In this document: positions 1-9,651 of the stretch, piece by piece
Position numbering within the stretch: the stretch's first letter is position 1
How the letters are laid out: each line of letters starts with the position of its first letter
NCBI GenBank assembly: GCA_037501455.1
Contig: CM074857.1
Coordinates: 97,435,501 to 97,499,500 of the forward strand
From: Lantana camara
Taxonomy: Eukaryota; Streptophyta; Magnoliopsida; Lamiales; Verbenaceae
Reading direction: 5' to 3'
DNA: 64,000 nucleotides
The notes under the pieces: generated by a model
What the model was told of the DNA's origin: nothing
The model's database searches: none
Seen by the model: only the letters and a program-made list of their open reading frames with translations
Position numbers and translations under genes: made by a program

Positions 1-345
1 GGTCAAATAGTGCATGAAATTGCGAACTTTTAGAGTTATGGACTAGTTTTTTCACCGAAAAATTTTTTGTACCAAAATTGCAAATTGGGGTCAATTAGTA
101 TACCAAAAACGCAATTTCCTCGAATTGCATATATGATGTGTAAGGTTTGGTTTGCCACATAGGATAAAAAAATGCCACGTGTGAGCACATGCGGCAAATT
201 CCGGCGACTCAAATGATTTCCGGCAAAAAAATGCCCAAAATTGCCACATTTCTAAGTTAGTGTCTTTTTTTTTCACCGGCAAAAAATTTGTACCAAAAAT
301 GCGAAATAGGGTCAGTTGGTATACCAATTTTGCATTTTCCTCATG
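1..345. repeat. Two direct copies of a terminal-repeat-like unit
   Basis: Positions about 12-118 and 240-342 are imperfect direct copies. Each runs from a stretch resembling 'gaacttttagagttatgg' through 'caccgaaaaa' and 'ttgtaccaaaa' to 'ggtataccaa' and a 'gcattttcc'-like end. The same motif order recurs at 37690-37765, inside the right terminal repeat of the Mutator-like element at 36741-39595. I therefore read this as the end of a related element whose body lies left of the window. No coding sequence is supported here. Confidence 0.45.
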
Positions 346-417
346 AAAAGGGCATAAGCAGGCAAAAGGCAAAAGTTGTTACAAGCTAATATTACAAACA
401 TATATCAATAATTGCTA

Positions 418-610
418 TGATGAAAATTATTAAAAACGTCCAGTAAAGTGAGTCATATACAGGTTTCGTCCCAAAAGTGGACAGTGTCTCACTTTTGGTC
501 CCATAAAGTGGCATTTGTCTTAATTTTGGTCCCATTGACCCATTTCCGTCCAAAATAGATGGCAAAAATCACGTGCCCCTCACGTGCCCGTTAGTTTGGT
601 CAAAGATTAA
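418..610 (+). repeat. Left terminal inverted repeat of the MULE
   Basis: It matches the reverse complement of 4830-4989, starting with gaaaattattaaaaa and ending with gtcaaagattaa. The left copy is longer because about 33 bases around 508-540, containing a second 'ttggtcccat', look like a local duplication absent from the right copy. Both copies contain a CACGTG flanked by 'gcccctcacgtg'-like sequence, which could act as a promoter element for the two outward-to-inward genes. Confidence 0.85.
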
Positions 611-697
611 CATGAACCCACCCATTATAAACAATTTCAGCCCCAATTGCACATTCCTCATTCAAAATTAGGGTTCGTGTATATCAAAACTGGAAAA

Positions 698-1051
698 ATG
701 TCTTCATTTTCGTGCTTCTCCAATCTGAAAGAAGAGTTGTACTGTTTCTGTGGGAGAAAAGCTCGATTGAGGACCTCGACCACTGCTCCGAACCTAGGTA
801 GGAGGTTTTTTAATTTTAAAGACATTGTTGGTGGTTGTGACTTCTTCGTATGGGAAGATGAAACTTTGGGTGGGAAACCAACTGCGGTGATTGCTGCATT
901 ACATGAAGAATTGGAGATTGCAAAGGAAGAATTGAACAAGGAAAGGGCAGAGTTGAAAAAAGTGATGGTTGAGAATGATCAGCTGCGTGAGAGAGTGAAG
1001 ATGTTAGTTTGTGTCCTTCTCATGTCATGGCTTCACTTGTTTGTCATGTAA
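698..1051 (+). CDS. GRF-type zinc-finger protein carried by the MULE
   Basis: This is a single-exon gene of 117 residues. It starts at the ATG at 698; an in-frame ATG at 647 would add 17 residues without domain content. Residues about 15-55 form a GRF zinc finger, with CFCG, then an LRTS, a GRRFF and a CDFFVWED segment. One expected metal ligand is missing: the cysteine usually found just after RRFF is a phenylalanine here (RRFFNF). Residues about 67-100 form a charged coiled coil rich in E, K and L, followed by a short hydrophobic tail that could anchor in a membrane. GRF fingers bind nucleic acid in other proteins. The role of these short GRF/coiled-coil/hydrophobic-tail proteins in plant transposons is not established. 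The gene lies inside the element, oriented toward mudrA's 3' end. Confidence 0.75.
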   Translation: MSSFSCFSNLKEELYCFCGRKARLRTSTTAPNLGRRFFNFKDIVGGCDFFVWEDETLGGKPTAVIAALHEELEIAKEELNKERAELKKVMVENDQLRERVKMLVCVLLMSWLHLFVM

Positions 1052-1359
1052 TTTGAATAGCAGTTTGTGTGTATGCAATGTATGAACTCTTTTCATTGTT
1101 AACGAAGCTCTGTTTTGTGTCATATGCTGTTGCTATTTGTGAAATGCATTAAGTTGGTATGTAATTGGAAGAATTCACATAGAAAAACAGCATCCAAAAG
1201 ACCTGCTAAGATGGACTTACTAACATAAACATGGATCAACAACATAAACATAAACCTACTACCATATCAGTTAGTTTGACAATGGCCAAAAAACAGTGGC
1301 ATTTCCAATATTCATCAGTTCAACAAAACACAACAGGGATCACAAAAAACACAAACATG

Positions 1360-4300
1360 CTACATTTTCTTTTTCCCTTTCTCTTGAATCCTTCTTTGGT
1401 TTTCTTCTTTCCTTGCATTCAAAGCTGCTTCCAGACTTGAACATGTGGCATATTTTTTACCATTCTTGGTGAACGTCTTGAGATTTTTCAGAGGAGGCTG
1501 CGGCTCTATGGTCAATGACACTTAAACCCTTGGATGATCTGGTGAAAATGGAACCCTCTGTATGTTCACTCCAGTGGAAGATTACACTTGACCTGCAGAT
1601 TTTTTTTGTGCACTTCTTGGTGGACAGAATTTGGCCTTATCAGTTTTTTTTACTCTAGTGGATTGCATCTTTATCCTTTTCCTTGCCTACATGAACCACA
1701 TCAAAAGATTAATGTCAATATGTAATCTTCTATAATGTAAAAATATGTATTAAAAATGAAAACAAACTTACAGTCAGTTTATGGGTTGTTTGTTGCTGAG
1801 TTTGACTACACTGAGCTTGTGTAGTTTGATCACTACGAGCTATTACTCTGAGCTTGTGCGGTTGGATCTATCTGGACACTTCTTTGAGATTGAAGTTGTC
1901 CAGAAGCTTCTAAGCCACTGACTGCTTCATTGACTTGATCCCAATCAGGCTCATCACCCCAGTCAGGTGCACTCCTTTGGTCTTCAGTATTGTTTGGAGC
2001 TGATGCTTCAGTGTTTTGAGCATTAGGTGCATTGCTTTCACCCCTCTTTGTTGGACAACTCCTTATGTTATGTCCACTTCCTCCACATACCCTGCACTTG
2101 TACTCATTTTGATTTATCTTCAATCTGTTTGGATTCACATTCTTTGTTCTGAATCTTGGCTTTCTTTTCCTCTTTTCTCCAGGTTCCATTCTTCTTGCCA
2201 TTGTTGGTCTTCCAACCCCTACCATAGTTTGGTGGTAAAGGAGGATTGATTCCAGTTTTTTTCCACTTCTCCGGACCATTAACAGGCAATAGAATATACT
2301 CATAAACCTTTTTGTAGGTATCCACCTAATAACACTCATCAACAAAATCTTCAGGCTTCAATCTTTGACAGTTTATTGCGGTGATTGCATGCTTGCATGG
2401 GATACCACCAAGTTCCCACCCCCTACATGAACATGTATGTGCTCTTAAATCCACAGCACATCTAGAACCATCAATGCAACAAACTTCATAGTGTGTGTCA
2501 CTTGATTTAATTGGTCTACACTCAGAAGTTTTCTCTCTATTTTTGGCTAACAGATTTCTGATCTTAGGACACAACTTTCCTTGCCAACTTTTGTAAGCTT
2601 TGTCTCTAGATTTATGGAGTTTAGTCATCAAAGTCTCTCTGATTTTCTCAAACATGGAGTAGATATGCTTCTCTCTTGCTTCAAGAATAGTAGCATTAAA
2701 GCTTTCACAAATGTTGTTGAGTAGTAAATCACATTTTGATTGACAACTGAAATGTGACTTACTCCAACAAACAGGGGGTTTATCACTCAACCATTGTACA
2801 GCTACAGGATCAATTCTTGCTAGATTTTGCATCTTCTCATCAAATTCTGTCACAGTAGTGGCCCTAGCAGCCTTCCATAAAGCCTTCTTAATGTCTAATC
2901 CTCTAAATCTAGCATTGACCATGTTCCCATGGAGATGTCTCACATAAAACCTATTATCAGCATTTGGAAGTACAGTTTCAAAGGCAAGCACAAGCCCTTT
3001 CTGTTTGTCAGACATAATGGTCCACTCATAATCCCTCTCAATCATCAGGTCATATTTCAGCAATCTGAGGAACCATTCCCAATTTTCTTTAGTTTCCTTA
3101 CCCACAACAGCATAGCAAACTGGAAAAATGCAATTATTTGGATCTAATCCCACCGCTGTTAGCAACACTCCTTATGAGGGCCCTTTAAATGGCATCCATC
3201 TACCCCAATAAGTTTCCTACATCCAACCAGAAATGCATCTTTCAAAGCCTTGAAGCAAACATACATTTTACTGAAAGTGGACCTACCATTTAGATCACTG
3301 TCAGGAACTAAGGACATAACTGCAGTTGATCTTGGATTGGAAGTCCTAAGCTCTTCAGCACAGTCCCACAACTTGGCATATTGTTGCTCAGACTCACCCT
3401 CAATCCTTTGTAAAGCAATCTTTTTGGCCCTATAGGCCTGATTTCTAGAAACATTCACATCCATTTCTTTCACAATATCATCCCTCCACCCAATTATCTT
3501 CCTCTTAGCATCTGTCCTGAAATGATGTTCAAATTTCATCCCTAGCCAAGAAGATTTTACATTTTTCACATGATAATTGTCATCACAACTGTGTTTGTCT
3601 CTATACTCTACAATTCTGAACTCACCTTTTGTCCCCCTAGCTAAAGCATTAACTCTCCAGCCACAACCTTCCTCTATACAAACAACATATATTCTTCTTT
3701 TATCATTTTTAGGAAAATCAATATTCCTTCTATTTTTCACAGCATTGAATCCACAGCCAACTTAAATTCAGCTTTACTATCAAACCATTGACCTATAAAG
3801 AATTTAGGGTCATACACATCTTTCAGCATGTTCTTCATCACTATCCTTACCACTATCAAAATCTGATGAATTATCCCCATCCCTAATACTCTTTTCTGAT
3901 TCTTCATTATCAACATCATTTACTTCATTGACATTTTCATTCCTTCCCCTACCATTCAGCAGCTTCACTAGTGTTATTATCAAACAGATGATTATCATGT
4001 TGTTTATCCTCATCACCCTCACCTAAATTGTACTCACTATCAGTAAACTCCTCATTTTTAGAACTCTCCTCATCTTCACCATATTCATCACTGTTTTCAT
4101 CTACTTCATGCAGGGATTCTAAGTAAATTGGCACAGATCTATCCAATTCATGTTCCAGACAGAAATTTAGAATTTTATGACTACTTTCCAAATGAATAAA
4201 TCCACTTTCCTCAAGTCTATGGTACTTCTTATTCCCCTGATAACCCAGCGATGCACATAACTTATCCACATAATCAAAACCAGCTTGGCTAACTTGATTT

Positions 4301-4422
4301 AGGTCTACATAGTCAAATTTACTAACCTTTCCCCCACAATACTCTGGTCTTCCATTCGAAGAGCTCAACAAGCCGCCATGGTGCAACACAATAGTTACAA
4401 CGGGTTCAAGTGGATATGCCAA
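1360..4422 (-). pseudogene. mudrA: mudrA-type MULE transposase, broken
   Basis: The pieces read in family order. A PB1-like N-terminal domain (4422 down) starts with an MAYPLEPVVTIVLHHGG-like opening and runs into an acidic stretch. A MuDR N-terminal domain follows (about 3800-3550, with CGWRVNA and a YRDKHSC motif). The DDE transposase core spans 3300-2600 (first Asp in IGVDGCH, second in IMSDKQ, Glu in ICESFN). A SWIM zinc finger lies near 2440-2380 (CSC...CKH). A CCHC knuckle near 2090-2040 is CRVCGGSGHNIRSC. A basic C-terminal tail ends with the stop at 1360. Breaks are visible: frame changes near 3740, a lost base near 3165 inside the catalytic core just after GCHLKGP, an in-frame TAG at 2323-2325 and an extra base near 2220. 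The key catalytic residues survive, so decay looks moderate. Confidence 0.85.
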
Positions 4423-4829
4423 AAAAGAGGTGCACGCATTATATACTAGTGAACTTGTGAAACACTAAAGTTGGAAAAGACAACTAAACCACTTTGAAAC
4501 CGACAAGATAACCCAACCCCACATGCATTCAAACACTATCACCAACAACAAGCAATAAAAAACCATTAGGACCACAACACTGTAAAACTTTAATGGCGGA
4601 CTTACAGTAAAATGGAACCGGATCATTGAACTTCAATTGATCGTGTAATGTCATAGCATACCACTCCCAAAATTCAGGGCTACTAAGATTCAAACACCAT
4701 AGACTTGAGATTGAAGTGATTTCGCACAGGTTGGTGGTGAATATTGATACAAAACGAAAATGGGGTAAAATCTTTGGGACCAAAATTAGGGCTCAAATGT
4801 TCTGAAATTGTTTAAAGTGATGTAATGGT

Positions 4830-4989
4830 TTAATCTTTGACCAAACTAACGGACATGTGAGGGGCACGTGATTTTTGCCGTCTATTTTGGATGGAAATGG
4901 GTCAATGGGACCAAAAGTGAGACACTGCCCACTTTTGGGACGAAACTCGTATATGGCTCACTTTACGAGACATTTTTAATAATTTTCTC
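4830..4989 (-). repeat. Right terminal inverted repeat of the MULE
   Basis: This is the inverted partner of 418-610, with scattered substitutions and no internal duplication. The outer end reads aattttctc before the target duplication, against tgatgaaaatt at the left end. Confidence 0.85.
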
Positions 4990-4998
4990 TAATTGCTA

Positions 4999-5302
4999 AT
5001 CATCAGCAATCAAAACGACATCGTCCCAACTCACTCCAACGATGTCATTTCCTTCTGCTCTTTTCTTAATCTTTAGTTCCATCTTGCGGCTACGATTTGA
5101 CCCCCTTTGCCCATCCAACGGTTCACATTCAATCGGGAGTTTGCAGCCGAAATTGTGATAACAGCCAATCTCAATCTACCGAAACTCTCCCGCTAAGTGA
5201 CGGCTAATTTACAAATTTGCCATTATTGTCTCTCTTCACATCTCTGCTAGTGCTATCTAATCAAGAAAATTTTCTGCATCCTCTTCACATACTCCCTCAA
5301 AA
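4999..5302 (+). promoter_or_regulatory. Probable promoter and 5' leader of the plastid protein gene
   Basis: About 300 bases separate the MULE's target duplication from the ATG at 5303. The segment is pyrimidine-rich near the gene (5220-5300), as in many plant leaders. I see no firm TATA box. The MULE insertion therefore sits directly on the proximal upstream region. Confidence 0.4.
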
Positions 5303-8300
5303 ATGGGAACTTTAAACTCTCTCTACACTCCAAAATCATTCTTTCCCAAAAAATTCAAGCAAGCCCATCTCCATAACCCTACCCCTTCCTTCAAACTCGA
5401 CATATTTGCTGCCAAAAGAAGTAGCTCTACAGCAAAAGGACCCATTTTTATGAGGTCTGAGCAAAGCTCTAAAGCCATGAAAATTTTGTTGGGAGCTGCT
5501 GGTATTAGCTTAATGTCCCTTGTTGGACCCTCTCACGCTGCAGAGTCTCTAATTTTCAGTGAGCCCTCCAATGCTCTCTCCCTCCCCACTTGGGCTGTTC
5601 ATGTTTCCAGTGTTGTCGAGTGGTAATTCACACACATAGTATATTGATGTATATTTTTTGCTGCTTTAACAGAATGACTTATGAATTTTTGCAATTTTTG
5701 TTTTTTTGAATCTTAAAAGGGCTACCGCAATGGGATTGGTGTGGCAGTATGGGGAGAAATCGGGTTACGAATCATGGAAAGGTCTTTCTTGGGGAATGGT
5801 CAGTTTATGCTTCCCTTTCTTGTTCAATTCCGTTACTGAATTTGTAGAATAGAGGAAGCCCTTCATCTGCATATTGGCATTGCAATTATTTATTAGCTTT
5901 CTTGATTGATTATTCAAACCTCAAATCTTACAAAAGTTGCTACGAACTCAAAAGGATTCAGTTCATGAACTTACAAAACAATTCCGATTAATAAGTTACA
6001 TTTTATCTATTTAATTAAAATTCTAATTATTTTTAAAATGTTGAAACAGTTTATAAGGTTGTAGGAATATTTGAGTTCACAAGATTCTCGTAGCTGAAAG
6101 GTAAATTTATTGAATTTCACGAAGTTTGGTTTTGTTCATCTTGCATAGTTACTTCCTATTGCTGTACATATTTGTTAAATTTCGTCTGTATCAGATAATA
6201 TCTTGAACATGCTATGTATTTATGTCTGTAGGTGCCTCTGCTAGGTGGAGCACTTTGTGCCTGCACATGGCATTTCTTTTACAACTCAGAGTCCCTCGAG
6301 GTATGTATAAATTTTGATCCTTTTCGATATGAAATGACGTTTTGGCTACCTTGTTAGATAGAATAATTCTTTCATTTATTTTACTATATGATTTGACTGC
6401 TGAGTAAGGTGTGTGAAAGCTCTTATGTATAGTTGCCTAATCAGATTATGCTAATTGCTAAAGTAGATTACTTGCTTCTGTTGCTTTGACGGCCTACTCA
6501 TGATGGTGCGAAGTCCGAACCAAGAGAAAATTTTAATAAAAATGATAATGAACAAGAAAAGTTGAGAGATAAATTGCTATAAAGCCACTTTGAAGAGCTG
6601 TGTATATGTACATATTCTTAAGCTGTACTTTTATTTCACCAAATAGGAAGGGTGAAGTCTCTCTCTCTCTCTCTCTCCCTCCCTCTCTTTGTTATTTTTT
6701 CTTGGCATTTGAAATGTAACATTCAAAATCACTCATGATTAAAAGCTGTGTAGCCCGCTTGTCCTGGAATCTCTTACCAGTTACGATACAAGATATTGAT
6801 TAGTCATTAGTAGAAGAAACTAGCAACTATAAATTACTCTAAGTTTTTGTAGCGCCTATACAGTGCTGCTTGAAGCTTGATAATATAATGGGATAATTAC
6901 ATTGGTTACCCTATGTTTGGCTTAATTACACAAACTTACTTTGGGGATTAAGAAATTATAACAACTTCCCCTGGCATATCTTGAGTTTTGGCCTAAAGCA
7001 TGTTATTATATTTATAGATTTAAATTAAAATATTGATCAGTAAGTATCAAGGGAAAATAGGAATTCAAAAGAAAAATTAGAGATGATTTCCTCAAAATTT
7101 ATCCATCAAGTTTGATGTTTATTCTTCGATAGGGGAAGTTCCTATAATTAGGCCAAGCCATAGGCTATGGCCGTGTAATTATTCCTATTATTATAGATTT
7201 CTTTCGTAATTACGCTGAGATATGAAGTAAGTTTCTGTGCTTGTCATCATTTTTGTATGGGATAATTACGAACAACCCCCTGAGGTTTGGGGAAATTACA
7301 GATTACTCCCTGAGGTTTGAGAAATTACGAACTCCCGCTGCCCGTTATCTCCTCCATTAAATTTAACGGAATGTGCGGAATTTACTATTTTGCCCCTAAT
7401 AAGTTGAAACTCGGGGGGTGTAGGTAATAAAGATCCCGAAGGTAAGGGAGTTAATGCAAGAGCTGAAATTTTTAGGGGGTTTGATGTAAATACTTGAGTT
7501 TTACCTAACATTTTTTTTCAATGAATACTACTTATGATATTTTAATATTTTTATGATAAACTAATTTCATACCTAGAGTTTATGGATGCCTAATATTTTT
7601 CTGTAGATATTGATCATGCATATTCGACGTTTGAAATAATTGTTTAAATAACTCTAACGGATATTTTTGTAAATTTACTGATGTATTTATTGATGTTGGT
7701 GTGTTTGTTATAATTTTCAATTTTGAGAGGAAAATTTGGTAATGCACTAATTGATTATGGTTTTTTTATATGAATCTTAATTTTGAGGGAAAAATTGTTA
7801 TAGTTGCAAATAAATTATTTTAAATTAACTTTAAATGAACTTGTACAAAATATATTTAAAACTAAGATATAAATACCAGAGGGAATTTATAAATTTCTAT
7901 CATATTTCATAAAAATAAATATGCATGGAATATCTAATTTAATTTATATTTATAGATAAAATATAAAATATTAAATTAAATAATAACTTTTTAAATACAA
8001 AAAATCCAGAATTAACTAATATTACAGTTATATCATTAAACTCTTAATAAAATTACAATATGCCCCCTAAGGGTGTTTTTGGAATGTAAATATAAGTTTT
8101 AACAGTGTGATTAACGGTAGGTGAAATTTGTGAGAGAGTGTGTAAAGTTAGGGGGGAGTTCGTAATTTCTCAAACCTCAGGGGTTAATCTGTAATTTCGT
8201 CAAACCTCAGGGGGCTATTCGTAATTATCCGGTTTTATATTGCATGTGGCGCTTAAACATCCTTATGAGTTGGAATTGATCACTTCTTATAACAACATAT

Positions 8301-9651
8301 CAGAAATGCACCAAAGGGGAGTGAAAATTGTTTAGTTTAGCATCGTTTCCATGATCTAGCATTGATTATGGACTTCGCTTTGGTTGGTTAGAAGTGAGTC
8401 TCAAAATTGCATGAAGTGTAGTCATTTGTGGGACTGACTTGAAAAAGGAAATCTGTAAGATGCAAGTGAAAATTGACATATCCTTGCACTCCTTTTACTT
8501 CTGCTGTGATCCACGGTAACTGACATCTAGACTCCTTGAATTATGGTATAATTACAAAACTTCCCTCTTCTTTGGCAAAATACCACTTACCACCTCAGAA
8601 TAAGAAGCCTTATTAGATTGAAGAAAACCACCAAAATAACCATATCAAAATGTGTTTTTTTAGGTTAATTACAAATACTCCCCTGAACTTTGGTATAATT
8701 ACAAAAGAACCCTCACCCCCTTCAACGAAAGCCCACCACCAAACTGAAACTTCTACCCATTAATAAATACCATTTCGTCAAAAATAAACATCATGATGTA
8801 TTTCTTTCAAGTTTTGATGGAGAGTTGAGCCTTTGAGTGAAAACCTCACATGTTAACCCTCCAACTATGCATAATATTACAAGGGGTATTGGGAGATCAC
8901 ATTGAAATTTTGACTGTGTTAACACCATATTCTACTGAAGCTGCCAAGTAACAAAAGGAGCTTTGTGTTAGAAGGTTACATATTTGAGGTGGATAATGGT
9001 GATTTGTCAAATAAGAGGTTTCGTTTTGGTAAATCAACCACAGTTCAAGGGGGGCTACATGTAGTTTTCTCTAGATACTATTCCAACCGGAGCATGTTTA
9101 GGTTTCACAACTCAAGCAGCTTCAGGCATGAGTTTCCACCAAAGCACTTCTAGCATCTAGTCCTCCACATGCAATGCATGTTTAGGTTTCTCAACTCAAG
9201 CAGCTTCAGGCATGAGTTTCCACCAAAGCACTTCTAGCATCTAGTCCTCCACATGCCATGCAATGATACGCTGTCAATGAAATTTATATGCTTATAAAGC
9301 TACGAGACTGCAAAAATACCCCTTCTCTTAGGTCATTGTTCTATAATGTAATTTATCTTAAGCAAAGCAGAAACAATACAAATGGCTGAAGCTATTTTCT
9401 TCCCATATTATATTCTTCTTCTGCTTCTTCCTTTTCTTCGTTGTATTAACTTTCTTAATATACTTATATCATGAATCATGATGAATCTTTTACCAAATGC
9501 TTGTACGTATTCCCATTGTGATCATTTCTCCTATGATGTATAGGTCTTGGTGGCTCTTCAAGCGGCTTTAACCGTGATTGGTAACGCTACAATGTGCATT
9601 GCCGCATACCGAATTTACGTATCTTCTAAAGAAGGGTCCGGGAATCTCTAA
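5303..9651 (+). CDS. Ycf49-like (DUF2499) chloroplast membrane protein, four exons
   Basis: Exons at 5303-5622, 5720-5798, 6232-6300 and 9544-9651 join in frame through GT-AG introns to give 191 residues. The N-terminus is rich in S, K, F and T and lacks acidic residues, as expected for a chloroplast transit peptide. An alanine-rich hydrophobic stretch near residues 55-75 ends in a PSHAAES site that resembles a thylakoid or processing signal. The conserved core follows: LPTWAVHVSSVVEW, WQYGE, WKGLSWGM, PLLGGALCACTWHFFYN and LEVLVALQAALTVIGN. This fits the cyanobacterial and plastid Ycf49/DUF2499 family with about three membrane segments. Its biochemical function is not known to me. Intron 3 is about 3.2 kb and holds repeat insertions. 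The 5' end is 300 bases from a MULE. Confidence 0.85.
6659..6690 (+). repeat. CT-rich microsatellite in intron 3
   Basis: This is a run of CT dinucleotides followed by ccctccctctc, within the large third intron of the Ycf49-like gene. Confidence 0.8.
6890..7195. mobile_element. Small decayed TIR element in intron 3
   Basis: The left end begins gggataattac and continues through 'ccctatgtttggcttaatta' to 'aacttcccctgg'. The right end, read in reverse, begins aggaataattac and also reaches 'cttggcctaattat' and 'aacttcccct'. The two ends match only imperfectly. The termini resemble those of the element at 7259-8230, so both are probably non-autonomous relatives. I could not assign a target duplication. 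Confidence 0.5.
7259..8230. mobile_element. Non-autonomous element with about 80-bp TIRs, in intron 3
   Basis: The ends are GGATAATTAC and GTAATTATCC. The left terminal 78 bases contain two internal copies of a 'ccctgaggtttg' phrase separated by 'gaaattacagatta'. The reverse complement of 8150-8230 repeats this with few changes. The interior, about 800 bases, is AT-rich and has no credible coding sequence. The long TIR with internal repeats suggests a Mutator-like non-autonomous element, but I could not find a clean 9-bp target duplication. Confidence 0.75.
8530..8790. repeat. Degenerate 'gtataattacaaaa' repeats
   Basis: Two stretches, about 8542-8590 and 8685-8730, share 'ggtataattacaaaa' followed by pyrimidine-rich sequence. 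They are related in style to the termini at 6890 and 7259. They look like eroded element ends within intron 3. Confidence 0.35.
9093..9260 (+). repeat. Tandem duplication, 84-bp unit
   Basis: Two adjacent copies (9093-9176 and 9177-9260) are almost identical from catgtttaggtttc to the ccacatgc end. They differ at one base near the start (cacaac against ctcaac) and by a short addition at the end. The high identity implies a recent duplication. It lies within intron 3, about 280 bases before exon 4. Confidence 0.85.

Larger units (their letters stand above)
418..4989 (-). mobile_element. Mutator-like element (MULE), full length, decayed
   Basis: The element is bounded by a perfect 9-bp direct repeat, taattgcta, at 409-417 and 4990-4998. 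This is the target-site duplication length typical of Mutator-like elements. The termini are long inverted repeats (418-610 and 4830-4989), matching over most of their length. It carries two genes on opposite strands: a mudrA-type transposase on the minus strand, broken by several frameshifts and a stop, and an intact small GRF zinc-finger gene on the plus strand. It lies just upstream of the plastid protein gene that starts at 5303. Autonomous activity is not expected because the transposase frame is broken. Confidence 0.9.

Noticed and set aside
4529..4783. Minus-strand open frame near the right MULE terminus
   Set aside because: It overlaps the element's upstream region, has no recognisable domain, and its frame does not join to mudrA.
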